From Alteraurantiacibacter aquimixticola (lineage in GTDB: Bacteria > Pseudomonadota > Alphaproteobacteria > Sphingomonadales > Sphingomonadaceae): a DNA stretch of 64,000 nucleotides. The position numbers and the translations under genes are program-made. Shown here piece after piece: positions 35,669-45,769 of this stretch (position 1 is the first letter of the stretch; every line of letters begins with the position of its first letter). Below the pieces are notes generated by a model. The model did not search any database and was not told where the DNA came from. It saw only the letters and a program-made list of their open reading frames with translations. Where the stretch lies: the NCBI RefSeq assembly GCF_004965515.1, contig NZ_SSHH01000001.1, positions 561,280 to 625,279 of the forward strand, in the 5' to 3' direction.

Positions 35669-36225
35669 CCCCCCAGGCTCGCATCCGTCGCATCGGCTGG
35701 CTGGCCCTGCTGGCAATCTGCACCGCGCTTTATGGCGTGCTGCATTTCCAGGTCTGGTCGGTGCAGAGCGAAGTCACCCGCGCCGAGCGCCGGATCGTGG
35801 CGCTGGAAGAACAGAACCTGCTGCTGGAGACCGAATTTCTGACCCGTTCCAGCCAGATGCAGCTGGCGGCGTGGAACCGCGTCGATTTCGGCTACAGCGC
35901 CCCTGCGGCAGACCAGTTCATCGAGAATGAACGCCAGCTCTCCCGCTTCGCGAGCGCGCGTCCGGCCGATGCGGTGGAGCCGGTGCTGCTTGCCAGCCAG
36001 GCGCTGGAAGAAGACAATATGAGCTTTGCCGAGCTGGTCTCGCCGATCACCGGCGAGCGCCTCGATCCGGAATTGGTGCGCCCCCGGCGCGATGACGATG
36101 GCGAGGGAACGACGCTGATCGCCGCAATTGCCGAACGCAGCGCGCGCGTGCCGCTCAGCGCTGCCGCATCGGCCCCGACAACCGGCGCCGCCGTGCGCAT
36201 CGCTTTGGGAGGCGGCGGGAAGTGA
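35665..36225 (+). CDS. ftsL: Cell division protein FtsL-like
   Basis: FtsL is a small bitopic divisome protein that bridges FtsB/FtsQ and activates FtsWI. This gene is in the canonical place between rsmH and ftsI. The product has one membrane helix at about 9-27 and a coiled coil with heptad leucines at about 31-64. It is 186 residues, roughly 70-90 longer than typical FtsL, with a disordered tail after about residue 95. Sequence identity is inherently low, so the name rests on position and architecture. Both ends overlap neighbours by four bases. Confidence 0.8.
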   Translation: MTPQARIRRIGWLALLAICTALYGVLHFQVWSVQSEVTRAERRIVALEEQNLLLETEFLTRSSQMQLAAWNRVDFGYSAPAADQFIENERQLSRFASARPADAVEPVLLASQALEEDNMSFAELVSPITGERLDPELVRPRRDDDGEGTTLIAAIAERSARVPLSAAASAPTTGAAVRIALGGGGK

Positions 36226-37979
36226 ATTCGCTCGTCGCCCCGCGGCCGCTGGCCACCGGGCGCATCCGCCTCGTCGATTACCGCCGCCGCTCGCTGTTGA
36301 TGGCGCGCTTTCGCGTGCTGATCATCGCGCTGGCCTTCCTCTTCCTCGCGCTCACCGCCGTCTCACGCATTGCCTGGCTGGGAGTGATCCAGCCCGCCGC
36401 CGCGCAGACCACCATGGCCGATGCCCTGCTGCCGCCGCGCGGGGAGATCACTGACCGCAATGGCGTGCCTCTCGCACGCGCCTTTCCCGCCTATGCGCTG
36501 TGGTTCAATCCGCACGCGATGGACGATGGCGGACCCCCGCTGGTAAGTTCGCCTGAAGAAGTGGCGCGTGAACTCCACGCGATTTTCCCTGATCTCGACG
36601 TGGTGGACACGGCGGAGAAACTGCGCGCCGGTCGCGGCGCCTATTTGCGCCGCCGCGTGCTGCCGGAAGATGCCAACCGCGTGATGGAAATCGGTGAGCT
36701 GGCGCTGGAAATGCCGCGCGAGGCCGATCGCCACTATCCGCAAGGATCGCTGGCCGCACATGTGCTGGGCTATGTCCAGGACGGGCAGGGCCATATCGGC
36801 ATGGAGCAGGTGCTGCAGGATCGCCTTGTCGATCCGGCTTTCCGTGGCGAGCCGGCGGCGCTTTCCATCGATATCCGCGTGCAGGGCGCGCTGGAGGATG
36901 AGCTGAAGCGCGGCATGCTGTCGGTCAATGCGATCGGTGCGGCAGGCATCGTGCTCGACGTCGATACTGGCGAGGTGCTGGCCATGGCCTCCTTCCCCGA
37001 ATTCGACCCCAACAATGTCACCACCGAAGACCTGATCCGCACGCAGGAAATGGTCGATCGCGGGATCATGCCGCCAGCCTTCAACCGCGTGACCAACCAG
37101 GTTTACGAGCTCGGCTCGATCTTCAAGCCGCTGACCGTGGCGGCCGCGATCGATGCCGGGTCGATCACCAACCTTGCGCGCCGCTACCAGGCCAACCGCC
37201 CGCTGCGCATCGGCAAGCAGACGATCAATGACAGCCACGTGATCGGCGACACGCTGAACGCGCCGCAATCGCTGATCCATTCCTCAAACATCGTCACCGG
37301 CCAGATCGCCGACGAACTTGGCTCCGACGTGCTGAAGAAATACATGACCGATCTCGGCATGGGCGAGGCGCCCTATATCGAGCTTCCGGGTCGCGGCGCA
37401 CCGCTCAGCTTCGGCGGTGAGTGGTCGCGGCTGAAGGGCATGACGGTGGGCTTCGGCCACGGCATTTCGGTAACCCCGCTCCACCTTGCCAGCGCCTATG
37501 CCGCGATGGTCAATGGCGGCATGTGGCGTCCGGCCACGATGCGGCGGATCGAGCCGGGCAATGCCCCGCGCGGCCGCCGCGTGTTCAAGGCCAGCACCAG
37601 CGCGCGCATGAACCAGCTGCTGCGCATGATCGCTGTCTATGGCACCGGCCGTAACGCCAATGCGCCGGGCTTCCGCGTGGGCGGCAAGACGGGCTCGGCC
37701 GAAAAGCCCAAGAACGGCTCCTATTCGCGCACCACGCTGGTCTCCACCTTTGCCGCGGCCTTCCCCATGGATCGGCCGCGCTATGTCGTGATCGCCATGC
37801 TGGATGAGCCGCAGGGCACCGTTGCCAGCTCCTACCAGCGCACCGCCGCGTGGAACGCGGCGCCGGTCGTTGGCCGGCTGATCCCGCGCATCGGCCCGCA
37901 GCTGGGTGTGCTGCCCGACGAGGGACGCGATATCGACCTGACCGAGCTCCAGTACCTCGTCGGCAGCGGAGTGCATTGA
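36222..37979 (+). CDS. ftsI: Peptidoglycan transpeptidase FtsI (PBP3)
   Basis: FtsI is the septum-specific class B penicillin-binding protein that crosslinks glycan strands made by FtsW. The 585-residue product has an N-terminal membrane anchor (about 30-55) and a PBP dimerisation domain containing PPRGEITDRNGVPLA. The transpeptidase domain carries Ser299-x-x-Lys302 (GSIFKP), Ser354-Ser-Asn356 and Lys489-Thr-Gly491 (GGKTGSAEK). The start is a GTG overlapping the ftsL stop (GTGA). The stop overlaps the murE start by one base. Confidence 0.95.
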   Translation: MNSLVAPRPLATGRIRLVDYRRRSLLMARFRVLIIALAFLFLALTAVSRIAWLGVIQPAAAQTTMADALLPPRGEITDRNGVPLARAFPAYALWFNPHAMDDGGPPLVSSPEEVARELHAIFPDLDVVDTAEKLRAGRGAYLRRRVLPEDANRVMEIGELALEMPREADRHYPQGSLAAHVLGYVQDGQGHIGMEQVLQDRLVDPAFRGEPAALSIDIRVQGALEDELKRGMLSVNAIGAAGIVLDVDTGEVLAMASFPEFDPNNVTTEDLIRTQEMVDRGIMPPAFNRVTNQVYELGSIFKPLTVAAAIDAGSITNLARRYQANRPLRIGKQTINDSHVIGDTLNAPQSLIHSSNIVTGQIADELGSDVLKKYMTDLGMGEAPYIELPGRGAPLSFGGEWSRLKGMTVGFGHGISVTPLHLASAYAAMVNGGMWRPATMRRIEPGNAPRGRRVFKASTSARMNQLLRMIAVYGTGRNANAPGFRVGGKTGSAEKPKNGSYSRTTLVSTFAAAFPMDRPRYVVIAMLDEPQGTVASSYQRTAAWNAAPVVGRLIPRIGPQLGVLPDEGRDIDLTELQYLVGSGVH

Positions 37980-39445
37980 TGAAACTGGGGGCGCTGGCAC
38001 AGGCAATCGGGCAGGATGCGGGCGCTGCTGCGGAAGAGCATGTCACCGGCTTTGCCATCGATCATCGCAAGGTCGCGCCCGGTAATATCTTCGGCGCGTT
38101 CCAGGGCGCGGTGGTGAATGGGGAGGACTTCATTCCCGCCGCCATCGCATCGGGTGCTGTCGCCGTGGTGGCGCGTCCCGAAGCCAAGGTCGAAGGCGCG
38201 CTGCATCTCGCCTCTGCCGAACCACGCCGTGCCTTTGCCGAGATCGCCGCGAAGTTCTTCACCCCCGTGCCCGATCACGTGGTCGCGGTGACCGGCACCA
38301 ACGGCAAGACTTCCACGGTCGAGATGACGCGGCAGATCTGGCGCATGTGCGGTCATTCGGCTGCTTCCATCGGCACGCTGGGTGTCACCACGCCGGATGA
38401 GAGCGTCTCCACCGGCCTCACCACGCCCGATATCGTCACTTTCCTTTCCAACATGACCGGCCTTGCGCGCGAGGGCGTGACGCATGTCGCCTATGAAGCC
38501 TCCAGTCACGGCCTCTCGCAATTCCGCAACGAGGGACTGCCGGTGATGGCGGGGGCCTTCACCAATCTTTCGCGTGACCACCTCGATTACCATGCTGACA
38601 TGGAGGACTATTTCGCCGCCAAGATGCGCCTGTTCACCGAAGTGGTGGATGATGGCGGGACGGCGGTGATCTGGGCCGATGACGAATGGTCCGCACGCGC
38701 CGCCGAAGTGGCCAAGGCGCGCGGCCTCAAGCTGCTGACCGTGGGTGAGAAGGGCAAGGGCATCCAGCTCATTTCCCGCAAACCCGGTGCCTTGGGCCAG
38801 GAATTGAAGTTCGTGTGCGAGGGCAAGGCCTATGCCATCCGCCTGCCGCTGATCGGTGCATATCAGGTCGCCAATGCGCTGGTATCCGCCGGGCTGGCAC
38901 TGGCGAGCGGCGATGCGCCCGCCGCCGTCTTCGATGCGCTCGCCCGCCTGCAACCCGTGCGCGGGCGGCTGGAGCGTGCGGTGATCGCGAAGAGCGGCGC
39001 GCCGGTATATGTGGATTACGCGCATACGCCTGATGCATTGGCCGCGGCAATTGCTGCATTGCGCCCGCATGTCACGGGCCGCCTGATTTCCGTCTTCGGT
39101 GCAGGCGGCGATCGTGATACGGGCAAAAGAGAGCCTATGGGCCGGGTCGCTGTCGAAGGATCGGATGTGGTCTTCGTGACCGATGATAATCCGCGCGGGG
39201 AAGACCCCGCCGCCATTCGCGCTGCCGTGATGCAGGGCGCCAAGGGCGCGCGCGAAGTGGGCGACCGGCGCGAAGCGATCCGCGCCGCCATTGCCGAAGC
39301 GGGCAGGGACGACATCGTCCTCGTCGCCGGCAAGGGGCACGAACAGGGACAGATTGTCGGCAGCGGTGACGCCAAGCGCGTGCTGCCATTTGATGACGTG
39401 ACGGTAGCGCGCGAATGCGCCGCCGAGATTTCAGGAGCAGGTTGA
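37979..39445 (+). CDS. murE: UDP-MurNAc-tripeptide synthetase MurE
   Basis: MurE adds the third residue to UDP-MurNAc-L-Ala-D-Glu. The 488-residue product has the Mur ligase P-loop TGTNGKT (105-111), the central YEASSHGL motif, and DNPR at 403-406. DNPR is the motif that marks meso-diaminopimelate (not lysine) as substrate and predicts Dap-type peptidoglycan. The frame is open upstream, but the ATG at 37979 in a TGATG overlap with ftsI is the natural start. murF follows after three bases. Confidence 0.95.
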   Translation: MKLGALAQAIGQDAGAAAEEHVTGFAIDHRKVAPGNIFGAFQGAVVNGEDFIPAAIASGAVAVVARPEAKVEGALHLASAEPRRAFAEIAAKFFTPVPDHVVAVTGTNGKTSTVEMTRQIWRMCGHSAASIGTLGVTTPDESVSTGLTTPDIVTFLSNMTGLAREGVTHVAYEASSHGLSQFRNEGLPVMAGAFTNLSRDHLDYHADMEDYFAAKMRLFTEVVDDGGTAVIWADDEWSARAAEVAKARGLKLLTVGEKGKGIQLISRKPGALGQELKFVCEGKAYAIRLPLIGAYQVANALVSAGLALASGDAPAAVFDALARLQPVRGRLERAVIAKSGAPVYVDYAHTPDALAAAIAALRPHVTGRLISVFGAGGDRDTGKREPMGRVAVEGSDVVFVTDDNPRGEDPAAIRAAVMQGAKGAREVGDRREAIRAAIAEAGRDDIVLVAGKGHEQGQIVGSGDAKRVLPFDDVTVARECAAEISGAG

Positions 39446-39448
39446 GCG

Positions 39449-40906
39449 ATGAATGCTGTTGCCCAAGTCCTTCGTTGGCCCGTCGAAGAGGCCGACCGCC
39501 TGCGCCTGGCGCTGTGGACTTCTGCCGAGATCGCACTTGCGACAGGCGGGACTGCTTATGGTGAATTTCAGGTTAGCGGCGTCGAAATGGACTCCCGCGA
39601 CGTGCGTTCGGGGGACCTGTTCGTTGCGCTGAAGGGCGAGGCGATGGACGGGCACAAGTTCGTCGACAAGGCCTTTGCCAATGGCGCCGTCGCGGCGTTG
39701 GTCGATCGTCCGGTGGACGGGCCGCATGTGCTGGTGGAAGACACCTCAAGGGCGCTTGAACTTCTTGCCAGGACGGCACGGAACCGGGCCTCGGCACGCA
39801 TCATCGGCGTGACCGGTTCGGTCGGGAAGACGGGCGTCAAGGAAGCGATCTTCGCAAGCCTTGAGCGCACCAGCCGGGGAACGTCGCACCGCTCCATCCG
39901 CTCCTACAACAACCATGTCGGCGTTCCGCTCAGCCTCTCGCGCATGGCTCCGCGCAGCCAGTATGGCGTGTTCGAGATGGGCATGAACCATGCCGGAGAG
40001 ATTGCCGGGCTGACCGCGCAGGTGCGTCCGCATGTTGCCGTCATCACAACCATCGCGCCCGCCCATATCGAGAACCTGGGCAGCATGGAGGCGATCGCGG
40101 CGGCCAAGGCGGAAATCTTCGCCGGCCTGGAAAAAGGCGGCACGGCGGTGATCCCGGCGGATAGCGAGCATTTCGAACAATTGCGCGACGCGGCGCAGGC
40201 CGTGGGCGCAAAGGTCATTTCCTTCGGCCGCGCCGACCATGCCGATATGCGCCTGCTCGATGCGCTGCCCGATGCGCATGGCGGTTCGCTGGTGACGGCT
40301 GCCATGGGCGGCCACCGCCTGTGCTACACCGTCGCCGAGCCGGGTGATCACTGGGTGAGCAATTCGCTTTGCGTCATGGCCGCTGTCCATGCCGCGGGCG
40401 GAGATCTTGGTGCCGCAGGGCTCGCTCTCGCCGGCATGGGCGGCCTCAAGGGTCGCGGCGCGCGGCTGCGCCTCACTGTGCCGGGCGGCCACGCGTTGAT
40501 GGTCGACGAGAGCTACAACGCCAATCCCGCTTCCATGCGCGCCACGCTGGCGCAGCTGGGGCAGACGCCTGCCACCCGCCGCATCGCCGTGCTGGGCGCG
40601 ATGAAGGAACTGGGCGATTTCGCGCCGTCTTTCCACGCGCAGCTGTCAGAGCCGCTGTTCGATGCCAATGTCGATTATGCGGTGCTGGTGGGCGACGAGA
40701 TGACCCCGCTCGCGCGTGAATTGGGGAAAGGCCTTGCCAATACGCTTGGCAAGCCCTTGCACTTTGCCCATTGCGAGAATGCGGGTGAAGCGATCGCCGC
40801 GCTGGAGGAATTTGGCCTCGCCGGAGGGGATGCGGTGCTGGTCAAGGGGTCCAACTCCGTCGGGCTGTCGCGCCTGGTGGCGCATTTTGGCGCCAGGGAA
40901 GGCTGA
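39449..40906 (+). CDS. murF: UDP-MurNAc-tripeptide--D-Ala-D-Ala ligase MurF
   Basis: MurF attaches D-Ala-D-Ala to complete the UDP-MurNAc-pentapeptide. The 485-residue product has the P-loop TGSVGKT (122-128), the EMGMNHAGEIAGL segment, the conserved DESYNANPASM that binds substrate and metal, and the GDAVLVKGSNS end, a MurF hallmark. The length is normal. It starts three bases after murE and ends 12 bases before mraY, one of the few junctions in this cluster without overlap. Confidence 0.95.
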   Translation: MNAVAQVLRWPVEEADRLRLALWTSAEIALATGGTAYGEFQVSGVEMDSRDVRSGDLFVALKGEAMDGHKFVDKAFANGAVAALVDRPVDGPHVLVEDTSRALELLARTARNRASARIIGVTGSVGKTGVKEAIFASLERTSRGTSHRSIRSYNNHVGVPLSLSRMAPRSQYGVFEMGMNHAGEIAGLTAQVRPHVAVITTIAPAHIENLGSMEAIAAAKAEIFAGLEKGGTAVIPADSEHFEQLRDAAQAVGAKVISFGRADHADMRLLDALPDAHGGSLVTAAMGGHRLCYTVAEPGDHWVSNSLCVMAAVHAAGGDLGAAGLALAGMGGLKGRGARLRLTVPGGHALMVDESYNANPASMRATLAQLGQTPATRRIAVLGAMKELGDFAPSFHAQLSEPLFDANVDYAVLVGDEMTPLARELGKGLANTLGKPLHFAHCENAGEAIAALEEFGLAGGDAVLVKGSNSVGLSRLVAHFGAREG

Positions 40907-40918
40907 CGACGTTGAACG

Positions 40919-41989
40919 ATGTTCTATTTTATTGCCCAACTGCTTGAATTCGAAGGTATCCTGAACCTAGTCCGTTACCAGACCTTCCGGTCCGGCGCGG
41001 CCATGATGACGGCGCTGGTGATCGGCCTGATCATCGGCCCCCGCTTCATCGCCATGTTGCGCGTGCGGCAGGGCAAGGGCCAGCCGATCCGCGAGGACGG
41101 GCCGCAGACGCACCAGGCCAAGGTCGGCACGCCGACCATGGGCGGGCTGATGATCCTCACCTCGCTGGTGATTTCCATGCTGCTATGGATGGACCTGTCC
41201 AGCCCGTTTGTCTGGGCCTGCCTTGCCGTATGCCTCGGCTTCGGCGTGATCGGCTTCCTCGACGATTACGACAAGGTTTCCAAGGCCAGTCACAAGGGCG
41301 TGTCGGGCAAGGTGCGCCTGCTGGCCGAATTCATCGTGGCGGGCATCGCTTCGTGGCTGATTGTCGGTGAGATCAACACCAATCTCTACGTCCCCTTCCT
41401 CAGCGACCGGTCGATCCCGCTGGGTCCGTTCTACTACCTCTTCGCTGCAACGGTGATCGTCGGCATGGGCAATGCGGTGAATTTGACTGACGGGCTGGAC
41501 GGACTTGCCACCATGCCGGTGGTGATCGCGGCGGGCGCCTTCATGATCATCTGCTACCTTGTCGGCCGCGTCGACTATTCGGAATATCTCGGCATCCCGC
41601 ACGTGCCGCTGGCGGGTGAGCTGGCGCTGTTCTGCGCGGCAATCATGGGGTCGGGCCTCGCCTTCCTGTGGTTCAACGCGCCGCCAGCCGCCGTCTTCAT
41701 GGGTGACACGGGCAGCCTTGCCTTGGGCGGGGCGCTGGGCGCTGTGGCCGTGGCGAGCCATCACGAAGTCGTGCTGCTGATCATCGGCGGCCTGTTCGTG
41801 ATGGAGACCGCATCGGTCATCATCCAGGTATTCTGGTTCAAGCGCACGGGCAGGCGGGTCTTCCGCATGGCGCCGATCCACCATCATTTCGAACAGCTGG
41901 GCTGGAAGGAGTCGACCGTGGTGATCCGCTTCTGGATCATCGCCATCGTCCTTGCGGTCATCGGCTTGGCTACGTTGAAGGTCAGGTGA
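40919..41989 (+). CDS. mraY: Phospho-MurNAc-pentapeptide transferase MraY
   Basis: MraY transfers phospho-MurNAc-pentapeptide to undecaprenyl phosphate, giving lipid I in the inner membrane. The 356-residue, roughly ten-helix product carries Asp115-Asp116 (GFLDDYDK), NLTDGLDGL (188-196) with the catalytic Asp, the [17 protein letters not shown] loop, and the HHH triad at 321-323 ([11 protein letters not shown]), all active-site elements of the family. The stop overlaps murD (GTGA). Confidence 0.96.
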   Translation: MFYFIAQLLEFEGILNLVRYQTFRSGAAMMTALVIGLIIGPRFIAMLRVRQGKGQPIREDGPQTHQAKVGTPTMGGLMILTSLVISMLLWMDLSSPFVWACLAVCLGFGVIGFLDDYDKVSKASHKGVSGKVRLLAEFIVAGIASWLIVGEINTNLYVPFLSDRSIPLGPFYYLFAATVIVGMGNAVNLTDGLDGLATMPVVIAAGAFMIICYLVGRVDYSEYLGIPHVPLAGELALFCAAIMGSGLAFLWFNAPPAAVFMGDTGSLALGGALGAVAVASHHEVVLLIIGGLFVMETASVIIQVFWFKRTGRRVFRMAPIHHHFEQLGWKESTVVIRFWIIAIVLAVIGLATLKVR

Positions 41990-43344
41990 TCACGGCACGC
42001 GTCTTCGCAGGCAGGAAGTACGCCGTCCTCGGCCTCGCCCGATCGGGCATGGCGGTGGTCGAATGCCTGCTGGCGAGCGGCGCGGAAGTAACGGCCTGGG
42101 ACCGGCAGGAAACGCCGCGCCGCAAGCTGGAGGGTCGCTGCACCATTGCCGATCCGATGGAGATCGATCTTTCCGGGTTCGACGGCATCGTCGTCTCCCC
42201 CGGCGTGCCGCTCAACACCCATCCGCTGGCGGCCAAGGCGCGCGAAGCGGGCGTGCCGGTGATCGGCGATATCGAGCTTTTCGCGCAAGCCCGCGCCGAT
42301 CTGCCCCCGCACAAGGTGGTCGGCATTACCGGCACCAATGGCAAGTCGACCACCACCGCGCTGGTCCACCATCTGCTGGAGCAGGCGGGCGTACCGACCC
42401 GCATGGGCGGCAATATCGGCCTGCCGATCCTGGGGCAGGAGCCTTTGCCCGAAGGCGGTGTCTATGTGCTCGAACTCTCAAGCTACCAGATCGACCTCAC
42501 CTTCTCGCTCGATTGCGAGGTGGCGGCGCTGATCAATATCACGCCCGATCACCTGGACCGCTATGACGGCTTTGCCGCCTATGCAGCCTCCAAGGCGCGG
42601 CTGCTGGCGATGCAGGAGGCTGGGCATTTCGCGGCCTTCGGTTGCGAGGATGCGGAAACCAGCCAGGTGCAGGCGCATGAGGCAGCGCGCCGCGCTCCCG
42701 GTCGAGCGACCTGCGTGCTGGTGGACGAATTGGCGGGCAGGCAGGGTGAATGGCCCAGCCTGCAGGGTCCGCACAACCTCCAGAACGCGGCCATCGCCGC
42801 CGCTCTGGTCGAGGAGCTGGGCCTCTCCCGCGAACAGGTGCTTACCGGCCTCGCCACGTTCCGCGGCCTGCCGCACAGGATGGAAGTGCTCGGCACGTTC
42901 GATGGCGTGCTGGTGATCAACGATTCCAAGGCGACTAATCCCGCCTCCACCGCCCCGGCGCTCGCCGCCTGGCCCCCGCATGATGGCAGGCCGCGTGTTC
43001 ACTGGATCTGCGGCGGTCTCGCCAAAGCCGATAACCTCGACGACTGCGCTCCGTGGTTCGGCCATGTCGCATCCGCCTACACGATAGGCGAGGCCGGTCC
43101 GATGTTTGCCAAGCTGCTGACGGGACACATGCCGGTCGAGGATTGCGAGATGCTGTGCGAGGCGACTTCGCGCGCGCTCAAGGCAGCCCAGCCCGGCGAT
43201 GTGGTGCTTCTCAGCCCCGCTTGCGCCAGCTTCGACCAGTTTCGCGATTACGAGATACGCGGCGACACATTCCGCGAAATCGTGGGCGGGCTGACGAGCA
43301 GCGATCAGCCCACCAGCGGCTCCACCGGAAGGTCTGCCGCATGA
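41986..43344 (+). CDS. murD: UDP-MurNAc-L-Ala--D-Glu ligase MurD
   Basis: MurD adds D-glutamate to UDP-MurNAc-L-alanine. The 452-residue product has an N-terminal UDP-binding Rossmann start ([15 protein letters not shown]), the P-loop TGTNGKST at about 115-122, LELSSYQID and a C-terminal [12 protein letters not shown] motif, all characteristic of MurD. It begins at a GTG overlapping the mraY stop and overlaps ftsW at the other end (ATGA). Confidence 0.95.
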   Translation: MITARVFAGRKYAVLGLARSGMAVVECLLASGAEVTAWDRQETPRRKLEGRCTIADPMEIDLSGFDGIVVSPGVPLNTHPLAAKAREAGVPVIGDIELFAQARADLPPHKVVGITGTNGKSTTTALVHHLLEQAGVPTRMGGNIGLPILGQEPLPEGGVYVLELSSYQIDLTFSLDCEVAALINITPDHLDRYDGFAAYAASKARLLAMQEAGHFAAFGCEDAETSQVQAHEAARRAPGRATCVLVDELAGRQGEWPSLQGPHNLQNAAIAAALVEELGLSREQVLTGLATFRGLPHRMEVLGTFDGVLVINDSKATNPASTAPALAAWPPHDGRPRVHWICGGLAKADNLDDCAPWFGHVASAYTIGEAGPMFAKLLTGHMPVEDCEMLCEATSRALKAAQPGDVVLLSPACASFDQFRDYEIRGDTFREIVGGLTSSDQPTSGSTGRSAA

Positions 43345-44588
43345 GCGCCGCGCGTCCCTATATCCCCCAGCCGGGCCGCCGCAGCGCGCCGACGGCCGCC
43401 TTTCCGCAGGACCGCAGGCGCCAATTGCTGGTCTGGTGGCGCGAAATCGACCGTGTGCTGCTGGGCCTGATCCTGCTGCTGATGTCACTGGGGACGATCG
43501 CGGTCATGGCCGCATCGCCTGCCAGCGCCAATCGCCTGTCGACATCGGATGTGACGCTATCCGACCTGCATTTCTTCTGGCTGCACATCCGCTGGCAGTT
43601 TCTCGGCCTCTGCGTGCTGATCGCGACCTCGCTGGTCCCGCATGAACTCGCGCGGCGCGGGGCGATCCTGCTGGGTGCGGCCATGCTGGTTGCATTGGTG
43701 CTGGTCCCGCTGATCGGTGTCGAGCGCAATGGCGCCACCCGCTGGCTCAACCTCGGCCTGCAATTCCAGCCGTCCGAATTCCTCAAGCCGGCCTTCGCGG
43801 TGATCCTGGCCTGGATTCTTTCCTGGAAAGTGCGTGATCCCGGCCTGCCTGTGATCGGCGTATCGGGCGGATTGCTGGGCTTCATCGTCATTATGCTGAT
43901 GGCGCAACCCAATTTCGGCGAGGCTATCCTGTTCGTCGGTTGCTGGTTCGTGGTGGTGATGCTGGCGGGCTTGCCGATAAAGCGGATACTGACACTGTGC
44001 GGCGTCGGACTGGGCGGGCTGGTCCTTGCCTATGTATTCTATGACAATGCCCGCAACCGCATCGACGCCTTCCTTGGCGGCGGTACCGCCTATGACCAGG
44101 TGGACCTTGCCAGCCGCACGCTGCTGGGCGGCGGGTGGACGGGCACCGGCCTCAATCTCGGCAACAACAAGATGCGCCTGCCCGAAGCGCATACCGACTA
44201 CATCTTCTCGGTGATCGGGGAGGAATTCGGCCTGCTCGCCTGCGGAGTGATCGTGGTGCTCTACCTCGCCATCATCCTGCGCGTGCTGGTGCGGCTGGTG
44301 GATGAGGACCGGCTGTTCATCATCCTTGCAGCCAGCGGTCTTATAGCGCTGTTCGGTGGACAGGCTTTCATCAACATTCTCATGAACCTGCAGCTTTTCC
44401 CCTCCAAAGGCATGACGCTGCCTTTGGTGAGTTACGGCGGATCGTCTACCATTGCGCAGTGCTTCTCCATCGGGTTGCTGCTGGCGATTACCCGGCGCAA
44501 TCCGTTTCTGAGCCGTGAGGCTTTCGATTTCGGCGGCGGGGCCGCAAAGGCGCGGAAAGCAGGGGCGCAGAAAGGCAAGCGGCGATGA
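43341..44588 (+). CDS. ftsW: Peptidoglycan glycosyltransferase FtsW (SEDS)
   Basis: FtsW polymerises lipid II into septal glycan strands, partnered with FtsI. The 415-residue product has about ten membrane helices and the SEDS family landmarks GATRWLNLGLQFQPSEFLKP, AHTDYIFSVIGEEFGL and a C-terminal PLVSYGGSS. The catalytic Asp region lies between the first two. The first 38 residues are a basic cytoplasmic extension and the C terminus is also basic ([13 protein letters not shown]). The start overlaps the murD stop and the end overlaps murG (both ATGA). Confidence 0.95.
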   Translation: MSAARPYIPQPGRRSAPTAAFPQDRRRQLLVWWREIDRVLLGLILLLMSLGTIAVMAASPASANRLSTSDVTLSDLHFFWLHIRWQFLGLCVLIATSLVPHELARRGAILLGAAMLVALVLVPLIGVERNGATRWLNLGLQFQPSEFLKPAFAVILAWILSWKVRDPGLPVIGVSGGLLGFIVIMLMAQPNFGEAILFVGCWFVVVMLAGLPIKRILTLCGVGLGGLVLAYVFYDNARNRIDAFLGGGTAYDQVDLASRTLLGGGWTGTGLNLGNNKMRLPEAHTDYIFSVIGEEFGLLACGVIVVLYLAIILRVLVRLVDEDRLFIILAASGLIALFGGQAFINILMNLQLFPSKGMTLPLVSYGGSSTIAQCFSIGLLLAITRRNPFLSREAFDFGGGAAKARKAGAQKGKRR

Positions 44589-45769
44589 CTTCTGTTGCAC
44601 GACATTACGTGCTGGCGGCAGGCGGAACCGGCGGGCATCTGACGCCCGCCTTTGCGCTTGCTTCCGAGCTGGAGCGGCGCGGCCATCATGTCGCCCTGAT
44701 CACCGATGATCGCGGCGCGGCGATCCCCGGCAAGCCTGATTTCCTGACTGCCCATGTCCTGCCCGCCGGCCGTTTCGGGAAGAACCCGATGCGCTGGCTG
44801 GGCGGTATCCGTGCCGTCATGCAGGGCCGCGCCATGGCGCGCCGCGTTTACGAGACCTTCCAGCCCAGCGCCGTTATCGGCTTTGGCGGCTATCCCGCGC
44901 TGCCCGCCCTGCTCGGCGCGCAGGCGGATGATATCGCCACCGTGATCCACGAACAGAACGCCGTGCTGGGCCGCGTCAATCGCCTGCTGGCGGGAAGGGT
45001 CGATGCCATCGCCACCGCCTATCCCGATGTCGAGCGGCTTAAGGCGGATCACCGGGCGAAGACGCACCTCGTCGGCAATCCCGTGCGGCCCGAAGTGCTC
45101 AGCCTGCGCGACGAGGAATTCCCCGCCTTTACCGCCGACGGACTGTTCCGCGTGCTGGTGACCGGCGGCAGCCAGGGCGCGCGTGTCCTGTCTGAAGTCG
45201 TGCCCGATGGCCTTGCCATGCTCCCGCCCGCCTTGCGCAGCCGGTTGCAGGTGACGCAGCAATGCCGCCCGGAGGATCTCGACGCGGTGCGGGCGCGTTA
45301 TGCCAGCCACGAGATTCCCGCCGAACTCGGCACCTATTTCGAAGACATGCAGGCGCGGCTGGCCGATGCGCATCTCTTTATTGGACGTGCCGGCGCCTCC
45401 ACCATTGCCGAGTTGACCGCCGTGGGCCGCCCCGCGATCCTCGTCCCGCTGCCCATCGCCACCGATGACCACCAGGCTGCCAATGTGCGCGAAGTGGTGA
45501 AGGCGGGCGGCGCACGCTCGATCCGCCAGCACAAGTTTACCGCCAGCGAGCTCGCCAAGCAGATCCAGGCCATGGCCCAGCATCCCGAAACGCTCGCCAA
45601 TGCGGCCCATGCCAGCTGGAATTGCGGACGCCCCAAGGCTGCGCGCGACCTGGCCGACCTTGTCGAAAGCTTCGGCGGCGCACCGATCCAGGATGTGATC
45701 CGCGTGGGCGCAAGCGAGCGCAGGAACGCCGAGGGCGCACCGGCTGCCGCGACGAGGGACAGCGTATGA
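44585..45769 (+). CDS. murG: UDP-GlcNAc--lipid I transferase MurG
   Basis: MurG adds GlcNAc to lipid I on the inner face of the membrane to give lipid II. The 394-residue product is a GT-B glycosyltransferase with the Gly-rich loop [10 protein letters not shown] (13-22), [25 protein letters not shown] and the UDP-GlcNAc site [24 protein letters not shown]. The C-terminal 30 residues are a variable tail. It overlaps ftsW and murC by four bases each. Confidence 0.95.
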   Translation: MTSVARHYVLAAGGTGGHLTPAFALASELERRGHHVALITDDRGAAIPGKPDFLTAHVLPAGRFGKNPMRWLGGIRAVMQGRAMARRVYETFQPSAVIGFGGYPALPALLGAQADDIATVIHEQNAVLGRVNRLLAGRVDAIATAYPDVERLKADHRAKTHLVGNPVRPEVLSLRDEEFPAFTADGLFRVLVTGGSQGARVLSEVVPDGLAMLPPALRSRLQVTQQCRPEDLDAVRARYASHEIPAELGTYFEDMQARLADAHLFIGRAGASTIAELTAVGRPAILVPLPIATDDHQAANVREVVKAGGARSIRQHKFTASELAKQIQAMAQHPETLANAAHASWNCGRPKAARDLADLVESFGGAPIQDVIRVGASERRNAEGAPAAATRDSV

